DNA of 64,000 nucleotides. It comes from Psychroserpens luteus. Lineage in GTDB: Bacteria; Bacteroidota; Bacteroidia; Flavobacteriales; Flavobacteriaceae. Shown piece after piece: positions 37,437-46,608 of the stretch (position 1 is the first letter of the stretch; every line of letters starts with the position of its first letter). A program made the translations under genes and the position numbers. Below the pieces are notes generated by a model. It did not search any database, was not told the DNA's origin, and was given only the letters and a program-made list of their open reading frames with translations. Location: positions 248,001 to 312,000 of the forward strand of contig NZ_JADILU010000001.1 of NCBI RefSeq assembly GCF_015319355.1, read 5' to 3'.

Positions 37437-38809
37437 ATTAAAATATTTTTATCCTGATAGTCCTCAGGTATTTGTTGTAGTATCTTTATGTCATAGTCCT
37501 TATGTTTACTAGCATATTTTAAGACATCATATATTACTTTTAAAGCAACTCCCTCATCATTGGTCTCATCTAACAATTTGTAGAACTCTTTAGTAATATC
37601 AGTGTTCTTATGTTTTGACAAGTTGATCTTAAGTATGTTGAGTTGACGTGCTATTTCTTCCTGTTTTAATAATAAACTATTAGCACTCTGTGTCTGTTGT
37701 AGTGCATAAACAGGATCTATTTCTTGAGTAAGGACGTAACTTTTTTTCTTTATAAAGTTGTTGTACTTTTTAACATTTAAGAATTTAAACGACTCTTCAG
37801 GAATATTTTTTAAATCAATGTTTTTATAAAACTTAAGACCTTCTTTTCTATCATATATAGATGCTTGAAGACTAGCTTCTAGAAATCTACGTAGATTTCT
37901 CTGGAATTGTGTTCTGGTTCTAAAATTCTCTTTAAAATTAGCTAACTGCTTATCAGCATAAATATATCTTTCGATAATCTGCTCTAATTTCTGCTCAATA
38001 ATTTCAAAAAATGTATATACTTCATTTTTGATTTTTAGAGCTATTTCATAATCGGCTTTTAGTCTTTCTAAGACTAAAGGCTCTCTTTCAATTTTGGTAT
38101 GTGAAACTTGTAAAATTTGACTTTCAAAATAATCGACGACAATTCTTATTTGCCCTTTTAAACTTCCACTGAGTTGAAGGGTTTCTTTAATTTCTTCCGA
38201 CCTACCCATACTATCTCTAAATAGAGTAGTGAAAGCATCAAGATTTTCTAAAGCCAGACTATCTGTATTAGTAATGATAGTATTAAGTTTAATAATAGAT
38301 TGATTAACTAGGTCCTTGAAGGCCTCTAAATGGTCTTCAATAACTGTTTTACTACTATTTTTAAAATTATGCTCATACCAAGATTCAAATTCTAAAATTT
38401 CTTTAATTTCTTCAGCTTTGAAAAGTCCGTAATTTTGAAATGTTTTACGAAGTGGAAAATGTTTATGCTCATTAAATAACTTCTTTCCAACAAATTGAAT
38501 AAACCTTACTGCATGCGGTGTCAGAATATATTTATAAGGTTTATTAGGTGGATGTTCTATAAAAAAATGAAGTAAATTTTGTGTGAGTTTTTCAATTTGA
38601 GGTTTTGCTTCAGGAAAGAAATCTGAAGCCTCACCAATAGCTCGTTCAAGATCAACCTCTTCAAACTCATTTTCTATATAATCCAGTTCAATTCTTTTTT
38701 GAAGGATATACAGAAGCAGCCCTTCTGCTTTAGAGGGAACAAGTCTATCGTAAAAATCGTTTATATCTTGTAACTCGGTTTCTATGTTGGAATATTTATT
38801 ATGAGTTTT
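37406..38809 (-). CDS. jetA: JetA-like kleisin (Wadjet), start codon unclear
   Basis: The frame is open from just after a TAG at 38810-38812 down to 37406, 467 residues, near the usual JetA length. But no ATG, GTG or TTG occurs until Met201 (ATG at 38209), which would leave only 267 residues. The upstream 200 codons translate as ordinary helical protein (NDFYDRLVPSKAEGLLLYI, ILTPHAVRFIQFVGKKLF). The real start must be non-canonical, or the 5' end was damaged. Helical C-terminal part with YVLTQEIDPVYALQQ and coiled coils. JetA bridges JetC heads. Gene order jetA-jetB-jetC-jetD is preserved. Confidence 0.65.
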   Translation of the reverse strand, partial: KTHNKYSNIETELQDINDFYDRLVPSKAEGLLLYILQKRIELDYIENEFEEVDLERAIGEASDFFPEAKPQIEKLTQNLLHFFIEHPPNKPYKYILTPHAVRFIQFVGKKLFNEHKHFPLRKTFQNYGLFKAEEIKEILEFESWYEHNFKNSSKTVIEDHLEAFKDLVNQSIIKLNTIITNTDSLALENLDAFTTLFRDSMGRSEEIKETLQLSGSLKGQIRIVVDYFESQILQVSHTKIEREPLVLERLKADYEIALKIKNEVYTFFEIIEQKLEQIIERYIYADKQLANFKENFRTRTQFQRNLRRFLEASLQASIYDRKEGLKFYKNIDLKNIPEESFKFLNVKKYNNFIKKKSYVLTQEIDPVYALQQTQSANSLLLKQEEIARQLNILKINLSKHKNTDITKEFYKLLDETNDEGVALKVIYDVLKYASKHKDYDIKILQQIPEDYQDKNILIWQMNILQKR

Positions 38810-38878
38810 CTATATTTTGAATGTTTGATGCTTCTTACCAAAACATAAAACTATTCTATCGTTGAATCAAGTCTAATT

Positions 38879-40228
38879 TTATAACCAATTTAAATCATTA
38901 ATAGCATCTTTATAAATTGCATGTCCTTTTGCAAAAACGTAATCGCCATTTATTGTTTTTGTCCATTGAACGGGCTCATTCCTAATACTTCCTTTTTTCC
39001 ATTCATCATAACAAGATTTCAATAATTCTATATCATCCTGTTCAGTGACATCCATATCTAAATCATATAACTTATTAATCAATTCATTTGAATTACCATC
39101 TTTTACAACTTGAGGCGATAATCTTAAAAATCTATTATTGTTATTAGGATTATCTATTCTACCTGAAAAAAGGCTTGTATAAGCACTATATGATGCCCAC
39201 GTTTGAGGTTCAAATAGGATTGATTGAGATAAGTTTGAAATTGTAGAAGAATAAAAACTAGTTCCCTTAAATAGGCGGAAAAAAATTTTAGGTTTTTTAA
39301 TTTTAAAACCAAGTCCTTTCCAATATAGAGTTTTTTCAAAATCAATTTTTTCACCATCTTCTGTTCTAAAAACTTTCTTTCCCAATAGAGTACTATAATA
39401 TTGATCTCTGAAATTATCTGAATCTTCATCAGAAATCAATTTCCCACCAGTACCAATAGAAAGGATACAGATACTGTCCCTATCTCTATTATTAGCAAAT
39501 GCTTCAGTTATTCCTGCCATTACAGGATTATTAAATCCTCCTAAAGCTCCATCCCACAAGTAAAACCTCCTCCTAGTATCTTCTGGACTAAAAATTGCAG
39601 GAAAATCAAAATAATTTACAGGCGCATTAGATGCTCCATGGATTGCCTCAACCAAACTAACTTCATCAAAATGATCTAATCCTGCTATTATTTCAGCTCT
39701 GGCTTTACTATTTTTATTTGACCTAAATAGTTTTGCTCTTTTATTAATTATATCAAAAGTTGTTACAATAATTTCAAGAGACTCTTTTCCTATTAATTTT
39801 GGAAGGTCAGGTAATGAAACATCGGAAAGCTTTTTCTTTCCGTTAATTCTCAAAATATCTTTTAAAGCATCTCCCTTTGCAGTAGTAGAATAACGTGTTC
39901 CGACAGACTTAACTCCAAATAATCTCATAAAATTTGTTGGAAAATATCTTTGTCTAAAACTTAAGCTTTTGAAAATCTTATTCCTTACTTTTTCATCATC
40001 AAATAATTTAACTATCTCATCAAAAGTCCAATTACATGCTAATGCAGCTAATACCATACTACCACCTGAATTTGCAATAACTAAATCAAAATGTCGCAAT
40101 ACTTCATGACCTTTCATTTCTTTATTTGGATATTTCCTTTGAAAAATGTCTTTTAAAGTCAAAACTTGAAGTATTGCCCAACTTCCACCTCCATCAAGTG
40201 ATAATATTTTATATTTTTCGTTCATCAC
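38879..40228 (-). CDS. Patatin-like phospholipase, probable third defence effector
   Basis: 449 residues. The oxyanion motif DGGGSWA is at about 13-19. The nucleophile elbow reads VIANSGGSM (about 50-58), with Ser intact but Ala where patatins have the first Gly of G-x-S-x-G. The catalytic aspartate is in LWDGALGGFNNP. This is the CapV-like lipase fold used by several anti-phage systems to attack membranes. It starts 7 bases after the SMC-like ATPase gene, so it belongs to the same operon. The C-terminal part has no recognised domain. Confidence 0.85.
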   Translation of the reverse strand: MMNEKYKILSLDGGGSWAILQVLTLKDIFQRKYPNKEMKGHEVLRHFDLVIANSGGSMVLAALACNWTFDEIVKLFDDEKVRNKIFKSLSFRQRYFPTNFMRLFGVKSVGTRYSTTAKGDALKDILRINGKKKLSDVSLPDLPKLIGKESLEIIVTTFDIINKRAKLFRSNKNSKARAEIIAGLDHFDEVSLVEAIHGASNAPVNYFDFPAIFSPEDTRRRFYLWDGALGGFNNPVMAGITEAFANNRDRDSICILSIGTGGKLISDEDSDNFRDQYYSTLLGKKVFRTEDGEKIDFEKTLYWKGLGFKIKKPKIFFRLFKGTSFYSSTISNLSQSILFEPQTWASYSAYTSLFSGRIDNPNNNNRFLRLSPQVVKDGNSNELINKLYDLDMDVTEQDDIELLKSCYDEWKKGSIRNEPVQWTKTINGDYVFAKGHAIYKDAINDLNWL

Positions 40229-40235
40229 AATAGAT

Positions 40236-43200
40236 TTAAGACATTAGCATTTCATTACTATCATCACTGTTCTTTTTTGTTTCTTTAATAGATATATTTG
40301 ATATTATATTCAAATTCTCTTCTCTTTTTAATTTTCCAAAAGTTTCTAATTCTAAAAACTTGGATTTAAAATAATTTTTAGGAATCTTCTTTTTAAGTAA
40401 GTTGAAAAAGTTTTCGTCATGAGTAGAAATAATAATTTGCTTTTTATGATTAGTAATTATATTTCTTAATAAGTCAATAACTGACAACACGTTAATACTG
40501 TCCATAGCCTGAACTGGGTCATCTATAAATATAGTGTCTATTGGGTTGTTATCCTGATCAACCGCATGTAAAGCTTTAGCTAAAAAAATACTTAAACTTA
40601 ATATGTTCATTTGAGCAGAACTGAAATAAAGGTTAGGTACTTTATTACCACTCCCTTTACCATCATCTGTAAAAATATTTAACTTAGGGAATCCATAATC
40701 ACTAAAATCAACTTTAAAATTAATTTTTCTGTATAGTGGATGTGGATCAATCTTGTTATAAATCTTATTAATTAAATCATCAAAAAAAAACTCTTTAATC
40801 ATTGATTTAATTCTATTTGAAATATTATTAAGCTCATTTTTAAGATCGCTTTCAATTTTTTTATTTAATTTTATGCTTTTAATTAGACCCTTCTCATTCG
40901 ACTTTAAATCTTTATAATTAATAAACTCTCCTAAAGGCTCTATCAGTTTTTCTATTTTTGAAAGTTCCCTTATAACTGCTTCGTTTTTAGCTATCATTAC
41001 TTCATTCGAAATGATTTTTGAATTTAGATCCTTTTCTATATCTTTAGTTGAAATACCAAGATTTTGAATTAATTTATTGAATTCAGATTCAAATGAATTT
41101 AATTTTAACAAATCTTTTTGGAAACTAGACTCTTGCAGCTTCAATTCTTCTATCTTGAACTCTTTTAATTTGTCTTTTAATATGTTAATTTCCTTATCTA
41201 AATTTAAAATCTCTTTATCTAAATTTTCGAATTCTTTTTTTGAACTTTTCAGCTTAAGTTCAATTCTTTGTTTATTAGAGTCTAAATCATATAAGTTTAA
41301 AAGATCTTTATAGTTCTTATATAATGGATCGTTTAAAAGATTCTTTAAATCTCTATCTAAGTCAAATAAACCTAGTTTAGATTTTGACTTTTTTTCTTTG
41401 ATTCTATTTGACCATAAATTATACTTTTCAATATTATTTTCATAAATATTAATTCTATCTTTAAATGTTTTGATTTCCTGCTGTATAACGACAAATCTCT
41501 TTTCTAAATCTATTTTTTGATATTCCCTATTATGATCCTCTATAATAGATTTATGTTTTTCTAAGTCTTTTTCTAATGAAGAAATATCTTTATCTAATGT
41601 TTCAATTTTATTAGTGGAGTTATTTATTTTTAACTGAAGCTCTTCTATTTTGGTTCGGATTAAAGAGACTAGAGAATCTGCATTTTTATCAAATTTCTCC
41701 TTTAATTCCTTCAATTCTGATTCTAAGTGGGTGATTTTAAAAGTGTTTTCTTTTGAAGATTCTACAAGTAGATTATTTATGTTTATTTTTTCTAGTAAAT
41801 TCTTATATTTTCCATACTCGTTTTTACATAGTGGACAATTAGACTGTTTTGTATTATCAATAATTTTCGACCCGAGTTCTATTAAATAATTTAGATTTTC
41901 TTGTAACGATTTTGAATCATTGAGTTTTTTCTTAGCTATACTAATTTCCTTTTCTTTATTAACTATTAATACCTTTTTGTTTTTTAGTTCATCTATAGAA
42001 TCTTTACTAATTAGCTTTGATTTATTATTTTCGTAAATTTTAGATTTAGAATTCTTCTCTATTAATAGAAGTTCTTCAATTTCTTTTTTCAATTCATTTA
42101 AGAGGTTATTTTCATCTTTAAAATTCTGTTTTTGCGGTTTTAATTTAATTTCTAAATTGGAAATCTCTTTTAATGAATTTTTATAATTTTTTAAGTTAGA
42201 TTTCTGAACATTAGAATTTTGCTCTATTTTGATTATTTTTTCTTCAAATGAAAGTTGTCTATTCCTAAAAGTTGTCGAATTTAAATTAATTAGTGTTTCT
42301 AAATTATTTAATTTAATTAAATAGTGATCCTTTTGTTCTTTATTTTTCTTTATTTGCTCTAGTCGCTCAGAGATTTTTTTAAATTCTGGAAGTTTATCGC
42401 TAAGAGTTTTAAAATCATCTTTCTGTGTCTTAACCTGTTTCAAACTCTTAATTAACTTATCTTTTCGATTACTTTTCTTACTAAGATCTCCAAAATCTTT
42501 TATCAATTTTGACAGGTTATCTATCAACTTTAATAGCTTTCCTTTTTGCTCAACATCACTTATATATTTAGGTGTATTTTGTTGAACTTGTGTTAAAAGA
42601 TTTCGTTCTTTTTTTAACTTTTCTATTATACTAGACTCACCTAGCTCAAACTCGTTTCTAACACCAGTAATATCAGATTTAAAGATTGCTAAATCCGATA
42701 AATCAAATTCTTGAGATATTTTATCAAGTTTAATCTCTAAACCATCTAAATCCGATATAAGTTGGTTTATTTTTTCAGAAACTTCAATGTCAATTTTCTT
42801 ATTTAACTGCTTATTTATTTTTGCTCTATCACTTTGTAAAACCTTAGATCTCTTCTCATTTTCTTTTCTTAAAACTACCAAGTTTCTATACAATCTATCT
42901 AGGTCATGACTATCAAAATGCTGAACGAAATTCTTATATCTATCCTCTGGTTTTTCAGCAACTAAAAAACTATTTATACCTTCTTGAGATAAGATTACAT
43001 CTCTAAAGTTTGGGTTTTTTAATTTAGTTGTTTGATCATAATCAGCAGTCCCTTTTCTATTTGATGGTTTAATTTTCCTATTGAAAGGTTTAGTTGTAGT
43101 TTCAATATTGACAAATTTTTCAGGGTTGTTATACCCAATTTTTGAGATAACCTGTAGAGCATCACTTAGTTTATTTCCTTCTCGATTTGCTTCTTTTTCA

Positions 43201-43421
43201 GTTTTTATTAAATCATAGTTACTCAGAGCGCTCTCAATGCGCTTAATTTTATGAGTAACACTCCATTCAATAGCATCATAGAAGGAAGTTTTACCAAAAC
43301 CATTGGGTGCGTATATTGAAATAAAATCAACCACTTCATTATTTTCTGTAAAATCAAAAGTAGCATCTTCTTTGTCTCCATAAGCTCTAAACCCTTGTAT
43401 TTCAACTTTTTTAAACTTCAT
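40236..43421 (-). CDS. lmuB: SMC/Rad50-like ABC ATPase (Lamassu LmuB / ABC-3C)
   Basis: 1061 residues. Walker A lies in YAPNGFGKTSFYD (about 37-49), the zinc hook is CPLC (529-532), with long coiled coils on either side. The ABC signature is SSAQMNILSLSIFLAKAL and Walker B is DTIFIDDPVQAMD (about 960), followed by an H-loop (IISTHDENFF). All ATPase motifs are intact. This is the sensor/motor of the Lamassu family, thought to bind DNA ends or invading DNA and then release the effector. It overlaps lmuC by 11 bases. Confidence 0.9.
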   Translation of the reverse strand: MKFKKVEIQGFRAYGDKEDATFDFTENNEVVDFISIYAPNGFGKTSFYDAIEWSVTHKIKRIESALSNYDLIKTEKEANREGNKLSDALQVISKIGYNNPEKFVNIETTTKPFNRKIKPSNRKGTADYDQTTKLKNPNFRDVILSQEGINSFLVAEKPEDRYKNFVQHFDSHDLDRLYRNLVVLRKENEKRSKVLQSDRAKINKQLNKKIDIEVSEKINQLISDLDGLEIKLDKISQEFDLSDLAIFKSDITGVRNEFELGESSIIEKLKKERNLLTQVQQNTPKYISDVEQKGKLLKLIDNLSKLIKDFGDLSKKSNRKDKLIKSLKQVKTQKDDFKTLSDKLPEFKKISERLEQIKKNKEQKDHYLIKLNNLETLINLNSTTFRNRQLSFEEKIIKIEQNSNVQKSNLKNYKNSLKEISNLEIKLKPQKQNFKDENNLLNELKKEIEELLLIEKNSKSKIYENNKSKLISKDSIDELKNKKVLIVNKEKEISIAKKKLNDSKSLQENLNYLIELGSKIIDNTKQSNCPLCKNEYGKYKNLLEKININNLLVESSKENTFKITHLESELKELKEKFDKNADSLVSLIRTKIEELQLKINNSTNKIETLDKDISSLEKDLEKHKSIIEDHNREYQKIDLEKRFVVIQQEIKTFKDRINIYENNIEKYNLWSNRIKEKKSKSKLGLFDLDRDLKNLLNDPLYKNYKDLLNLYDLDSNKQRIELKLKSSKKEFENLDKEILNLDKEINILKDKLKEFKIEELKLQESSFQKDLLKLNSFESEFNKLIQNLGISTKDIEKDLNSKIISNEVMIAKNEAVIRELSKIEKLIEPLGEFINYKDLKSNEKGLIKSIKLNKKIESDLKNELNNISNRIKSMIKEFFFDDLINKIYNKIDPHPLYRKINFKVDFSDYGFPKLNIFTDDGKGSGNKVPNLYFSSAQMNILSLSIFLAKALHAVDQDNNPIDTIFIDDPVQAMDSINVLSVIDLLRNIITNHKKQIIISTHDENFFNLLKKKIPKNYFKSKFLELETFGKLKREENLNIISNISIKETKKNSDDSNEMLMS

Positions 43422-43962
43422 CGCTATATATTTTTAAAAGTTTTTCATAAATAACTGTGATAGATTCATCTTTACTTCTTCCGTCCCTAGACAGCTCAAT
43501 TTCAGGTTCTTTTATCAAATTAAATATTTTACTCCCTTGCTTAAATTCATCTAATTTAATTTGTTCTTTAATATTTAATTCAATATCTAAATCGAATATA
43601 TGAGTACTTATAATGTCTTCATGTGAATCCTTTTTGTTATTATTTTCGATTACAATTTTTCTACTGGAAAATGGATTGTTTTCTATTTCGTATTTAATTG
43701 GTACTGAACAGTCTTCATTGATTATAAAGAACAAGTATAGATTCCACTTTTCGAAATTGCTCTCAAATTTATCCTGCATATAAAATGCAATTTTACTATT
43801 TAATTTTTTCCATATTTTCTCTAAAGTTTCTTCCTTATCTATTTCGATTAAGAAAACATGAAAAGTCATCAAAGAGAATACTCTGTAATAATTGATTTTC
43901 GATTGATTAATAAATTCATCATTTAATTGAAAATCACTAATATCTTGTTCTTTAATTTTCAT
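43411..43962 (-). CDS. lmuC: ABC-three-component middle component (Lamassu LmuC-like)
   Basis: 183 residues. The core block NLYLFFIINEDCSVPIKYEI followed by ENNPFSSRKIVIENN matches the middle-component family of ABC-3C/Lamassu systems. It has no catalytic motif and presumably couples the ATPase to the effectors. Overlaps the trypsin-like gene by 11 bases and lmuB by 11 bases, so translation is coupled. Confidence 0.78.
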   Translation of the reverse strand: MKIKEQDISDFQLNDEFINQSKINYYRVFSLMTFHVFLIEIDKEETLEKIWKKLNSKIAFYMQDKFESNFEKWNLYLFFIINEDCSVPIKYEIENNPFSSRKIVIENNNKKDSHEDIISTHIFDLDIELNIKEQIKLDEFKQGSKIFNLIKEPEIELSRDGRSKDESITVIYEKLLKIYSDEV

Positions 43963-45286
43963 TATATATTTTTTCTATTACACTTTTAATCTCTTGAATA
44001 ATTTCTTGTTCATTTTTTCCGAATTCTGAAATATCTTCAGCTATTTTTATTGTGAATTGATAAAAATGCATTAATCTATAGTTGACAGAACCTCTTCCAT
44101 CACTAATGTTATGAACTTCTTGAGGACTATCTAATACTGATGTAATTGAAACTCGATTAATTCGCTCAACAACAGATTGCTTTGAAATAGTAGCTTTTAT
44201 AGGTGCAACATCAGGATAACTAGAAATAATAAGTGTGGATTGATTCCCCTCTAACTTTTCTCTCCAAAAATCAATTATTTCTTCCACTTTAGATGTCCAG
44301 TCATCCGTCTCTATAAATAAAAAGTGTTGATTTTTATTTATTTTTCGCATCCACTCCTCTTTTTCTTCTGGTGGATTATTGCTAATCATGAACCTATTGA
44401 TAACTAGAAATTCTAACCAAACAGTCCAGAAATGTATGTGATCTAAATAACTTCTACAATCGTTATTAATTAACGCTTTTCCAACATCAATGATATTTAA
44501 AATATCTTCTGGGGTTATATAATCTACTATTGAATTATTAGCTAAGTTTTGTAAAATACTCTTTGAAATTTTTAATGCATTGGGGTATTTTCCGAAAGAT
44601 TTATTAACAACATGTTTAAAATTAGATAAATATAGAGGTTTCAATTTAGCAATGTTATTACTCAAAGTAATTGAATTGAACTCTTTTAAAGGAATAAAAA
44701 GCATTCTTCCTTCTCCGTCTTCATAATCATCAGCCATACTAACCTCTATTCCTATTAATCTAGGAGTATTAGATTTCATTTCAAATACACCGCAACCCGA
44801 AAAACCAATTATTGAACCATGGTTTTGATAGGTTCTAGGTTCAATTTCTACTTTTTTTATTAAGTTTCTATATTGGATTACAGTATTATCAGGAAGGAAC
44901 TTGTCTTCAATCCCATTATTTTGATTGTCCCTATATTTGGGGTATCCATACAATGCAACTTTATTTGGATATTCAGGTATTTCAAATGAATAAAGCAAAT
45001 CATCTAAATCATCTATTGGTTCTACTTTAATAATCGTCAAATCTAATTCGTCATGATGATATAAATCTTGAGGATTTAAAATAGAAGCATCTTTTGATCT
45101 GGTAATTTCTATTTGAGCATTCACTTCTTCAGTAATTATTGTTTTTTCTTGGTTCTGAAAGAGATGTTTGGCGGTCAATACATAAGAATAATCTTCTATA
45201 TTAGGTTGAAATAGGCAACCTGTACCATAACCGTGTTCTGTTATAATTTTTACAGTAAATGCTTTACAGTAATCTACTTTTGCCAT
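43952..45286 (-). CDS. lmuA: Trypsin-like serine protease effector (Lamassu/ABC-3C)
   Basis: 444 residues. N-terminal trypsin-like fold (about 5-190) with an intact triad: His41 in VLTAKHLF, Asp82 in DELDLTIIKVE, Ser163 in GFSGCGVF. No signal peptide, so it is cytoplasmic. The C-terminal half (about 215-444) is a separate, helical domain (LDHIHFWTVWLEFLVINRF, INRVSITSVLD) that I take to be the ABC-3C C-terminal adaptor joining the effector to the complex. The MBL gene ends one base upstream. Confidence 0.85.
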   Translation of the reverse strand: MAKVDYCKAFTVKIITEHGYGTGCLFQPNIEDYSYVLTAKHLFQNQEKTIITEEVNAQIEITRSKDASILNPQDLYHHDELDLTIIKVEPIDDLDDLLYSFEIPEYPNKVALYGYPKYRDNQNNGIEDKFLPDNTVIQYRNLIKKVEIEPRTYQNHGSIIGFSGCGVFEMKSNTPRLIGIEVSMADDYEDGEGRMLFIPLKEFNSITLSNNIAKLKPLYLSNFKHVVNKSFGKYPNALKISKSILQNLANNSIVDYITPEDILNIIDVGKALINNDCRSYLDHIHFWTVWLEFLVINRFMISNNPPEEKEEWMRKINKNQHFLFIETDDWTSKVEEIIDFWREKLEGNQSTLIISSYPDVAPIKATISKQSVVERINRVSITSVLDSPQEVHNISDGRGSVNYRLMHFYQFTIKIAEDISEFGKNEQEIIQEIKSVIEKIYNEN

Positions 45287-45287
45287 A

Positions 45288-46349
45288 TTAATCTAAAGTG
45301 ATTGATTCTCGATTTAAATAGTTAGCTTCAAATTTACCAGAATTTAAATCCTCTTCTGAAAATACTTTGTTAACTATATCATAGTTAAACAAAAGTGTAG
45401 ATTCAGGGTTGTTTTTGATTATTCTTGCAAAAGTTCTTTTGTCAGGAAGTCCATGTTTTAAGCTGTTTGTTAAGGTGACATATGTATCACAATCAATTAA
45501 TTCTAACAACTCTAAATTAGTATTCTTTTTACTTGCATGATGAGAAATTTTAAGTAAATCAAGTTCTATTTTTTTATCAATTGAGTATCCAAGATTTATC
45601 AGAGACTCTTTTATTACATTAGGGTAAGCATCCCCTAATAATAATAGTTTCTTGTCTTCAAACTCTAATAAAAAAGCAATAGAACTCCCATTTGGAACTG
45701 ATCCGTCCTCCTCAAACACATCCTCATTTTCTATTAATTCTTTTATTGATAAATGGTAATCTGTCTTACCTGCTGATGTATCCAAAGACTCAGGTCTTTC
45801 CCTTTCCCATTTAGCATGCAATTTTTTTAAGCCATTATCATCAGGCGATAAAACCGTTATTTTACAATTGTCTATTTTTTCAATTATACCTTTTTTAATA
45901 ATACGATAATCCCAGCACCCTAACTTATTCAAAAACTCATCAAGTCTAACACCTTGCCTAACACTCGTGTTTGAATCTTTATAAATACTTAATTCTATAT
46001 CTCTATCTTTAAATTCACCTTCAGAATCAAAATTCTCAGCAATTAATTTTCCTGAATTAAACCAAACTTTTTTTATTATCGATCTATCAAATTTCTTATC
46101 TTCGAACATTTTTAAAATCCCACCAATATGATCATCGTCTATATGAGTGATAACAAGAAGGTCAATAGTTTGATTTTTATCTGCTAAACTTAAGACTGCT
46201 TTTTTCAAGTCTCCAGCTTTACGTCTCTTAGAGTAAGTACTTCCTGTACCTCCATCTATCAAAATATTCTTTATAGAATTCGTACTATCTTTTAATGAAA
46301 TAAGAACACAATCACCATTGTATCCTTGAAGAAATTTTACTGAAATCAT
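45288..46349 (-). CDS. MBL-fold (ComEC-like) hydrolase effector of the Lamassu operon
   Basis: 353 residues. The metal site is THIDDDHIGG (His69, Asp71, Asp73, His74), preceded by NILIDGGTG (about 28-36). LLLLGDAYP (about 230) and KISHHASKKN (about 262) complete the metallo-beta-lactamase fold of the ComEC-like group. First gene of the five-gene operon; the trypsin-like gene follows after one base. The MBL + trypsin pair is also seen in Avs type I and in Lamassu 'hydrolase-protease' types. No signal peptide. Confidence 0.9.
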   Translation of the reverse strand: MISVKFLQGYNGDCVLISLKDSTNSIKNILIDGGTGSTYSKRRKAGDLKKAVLSLADKNQTIDLLVITHIDDDHIGGILKMFEDKKFDRSIIKKVWFNSGKLIAENFDSEGEFKDRDIELSIYKDSNTSVRQGVRLDEFLNKLGCWDYRIIKKGIIEKIDNCKITVLSPDDNGLKKLHAKWERERPESLDTSAGKTDYHLSIKELIENEDVFEEDGSVPNGSSIAFLLEFEDKKLLLLGDAYPNVIKESLINLGYSIDKKIELDLLKISHHASKKNTNLELLELIDCDTYVTLTNSLKHGLPDKRTFARIIKNNPESTLLFNYDIVNKVFSEEDLNSGKFEANYLNRESITLD

Positions 46350-46608
46350 AAGTCTCCCTTTTAAAAAATTAATTTTTGCAAAAAACTTTCAAATAAGCTC
46401 ATGCATTACTAAGCCAATTTTAAAATTGACATGTTATCAACTATTAATTAATTTCTATAGGGAGAAATTTAGAATTTCTAAAATAGGCATATTATTTATA
46501 TTATTAAGGTTATGTACTAAAAAACTCACAACAGATGTCATGAGTTTCAAAAAGTATTTAATTATTTAGATCAAATCTCTCCAGTTTTTTCGATACTAAA
46601 TGGGTGTC
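46350..46608. other. Intergenic gap upstream of the Lamassu-like operon
   Basis: 259 AT-rich bases. It holds a minus-strand terminator (46520-46549) for the genes to the right and presumably the defence-operon promoter. I could not find a good TAnnTTTG box. Confidence 0.35.
46520..46549 (-). terminator. Terminator between mobile-element genes and defence operon
   Basis: On the minus strand AAACTCA (46547-46541) and TGAGTTT (46528-46522) pair, with an inner ACA/TGT extension, followed by a T-run. It isolates the defence operon from the genes to the right. Confidence 0.7.

Noticed and set aside
38810-38868. Short TTG-initiated frame (19 codons) as the missing JetA start
   Set aside because: It is in another frame and ends at a TAG before the JetA frame can be joined; only an indel could link them.
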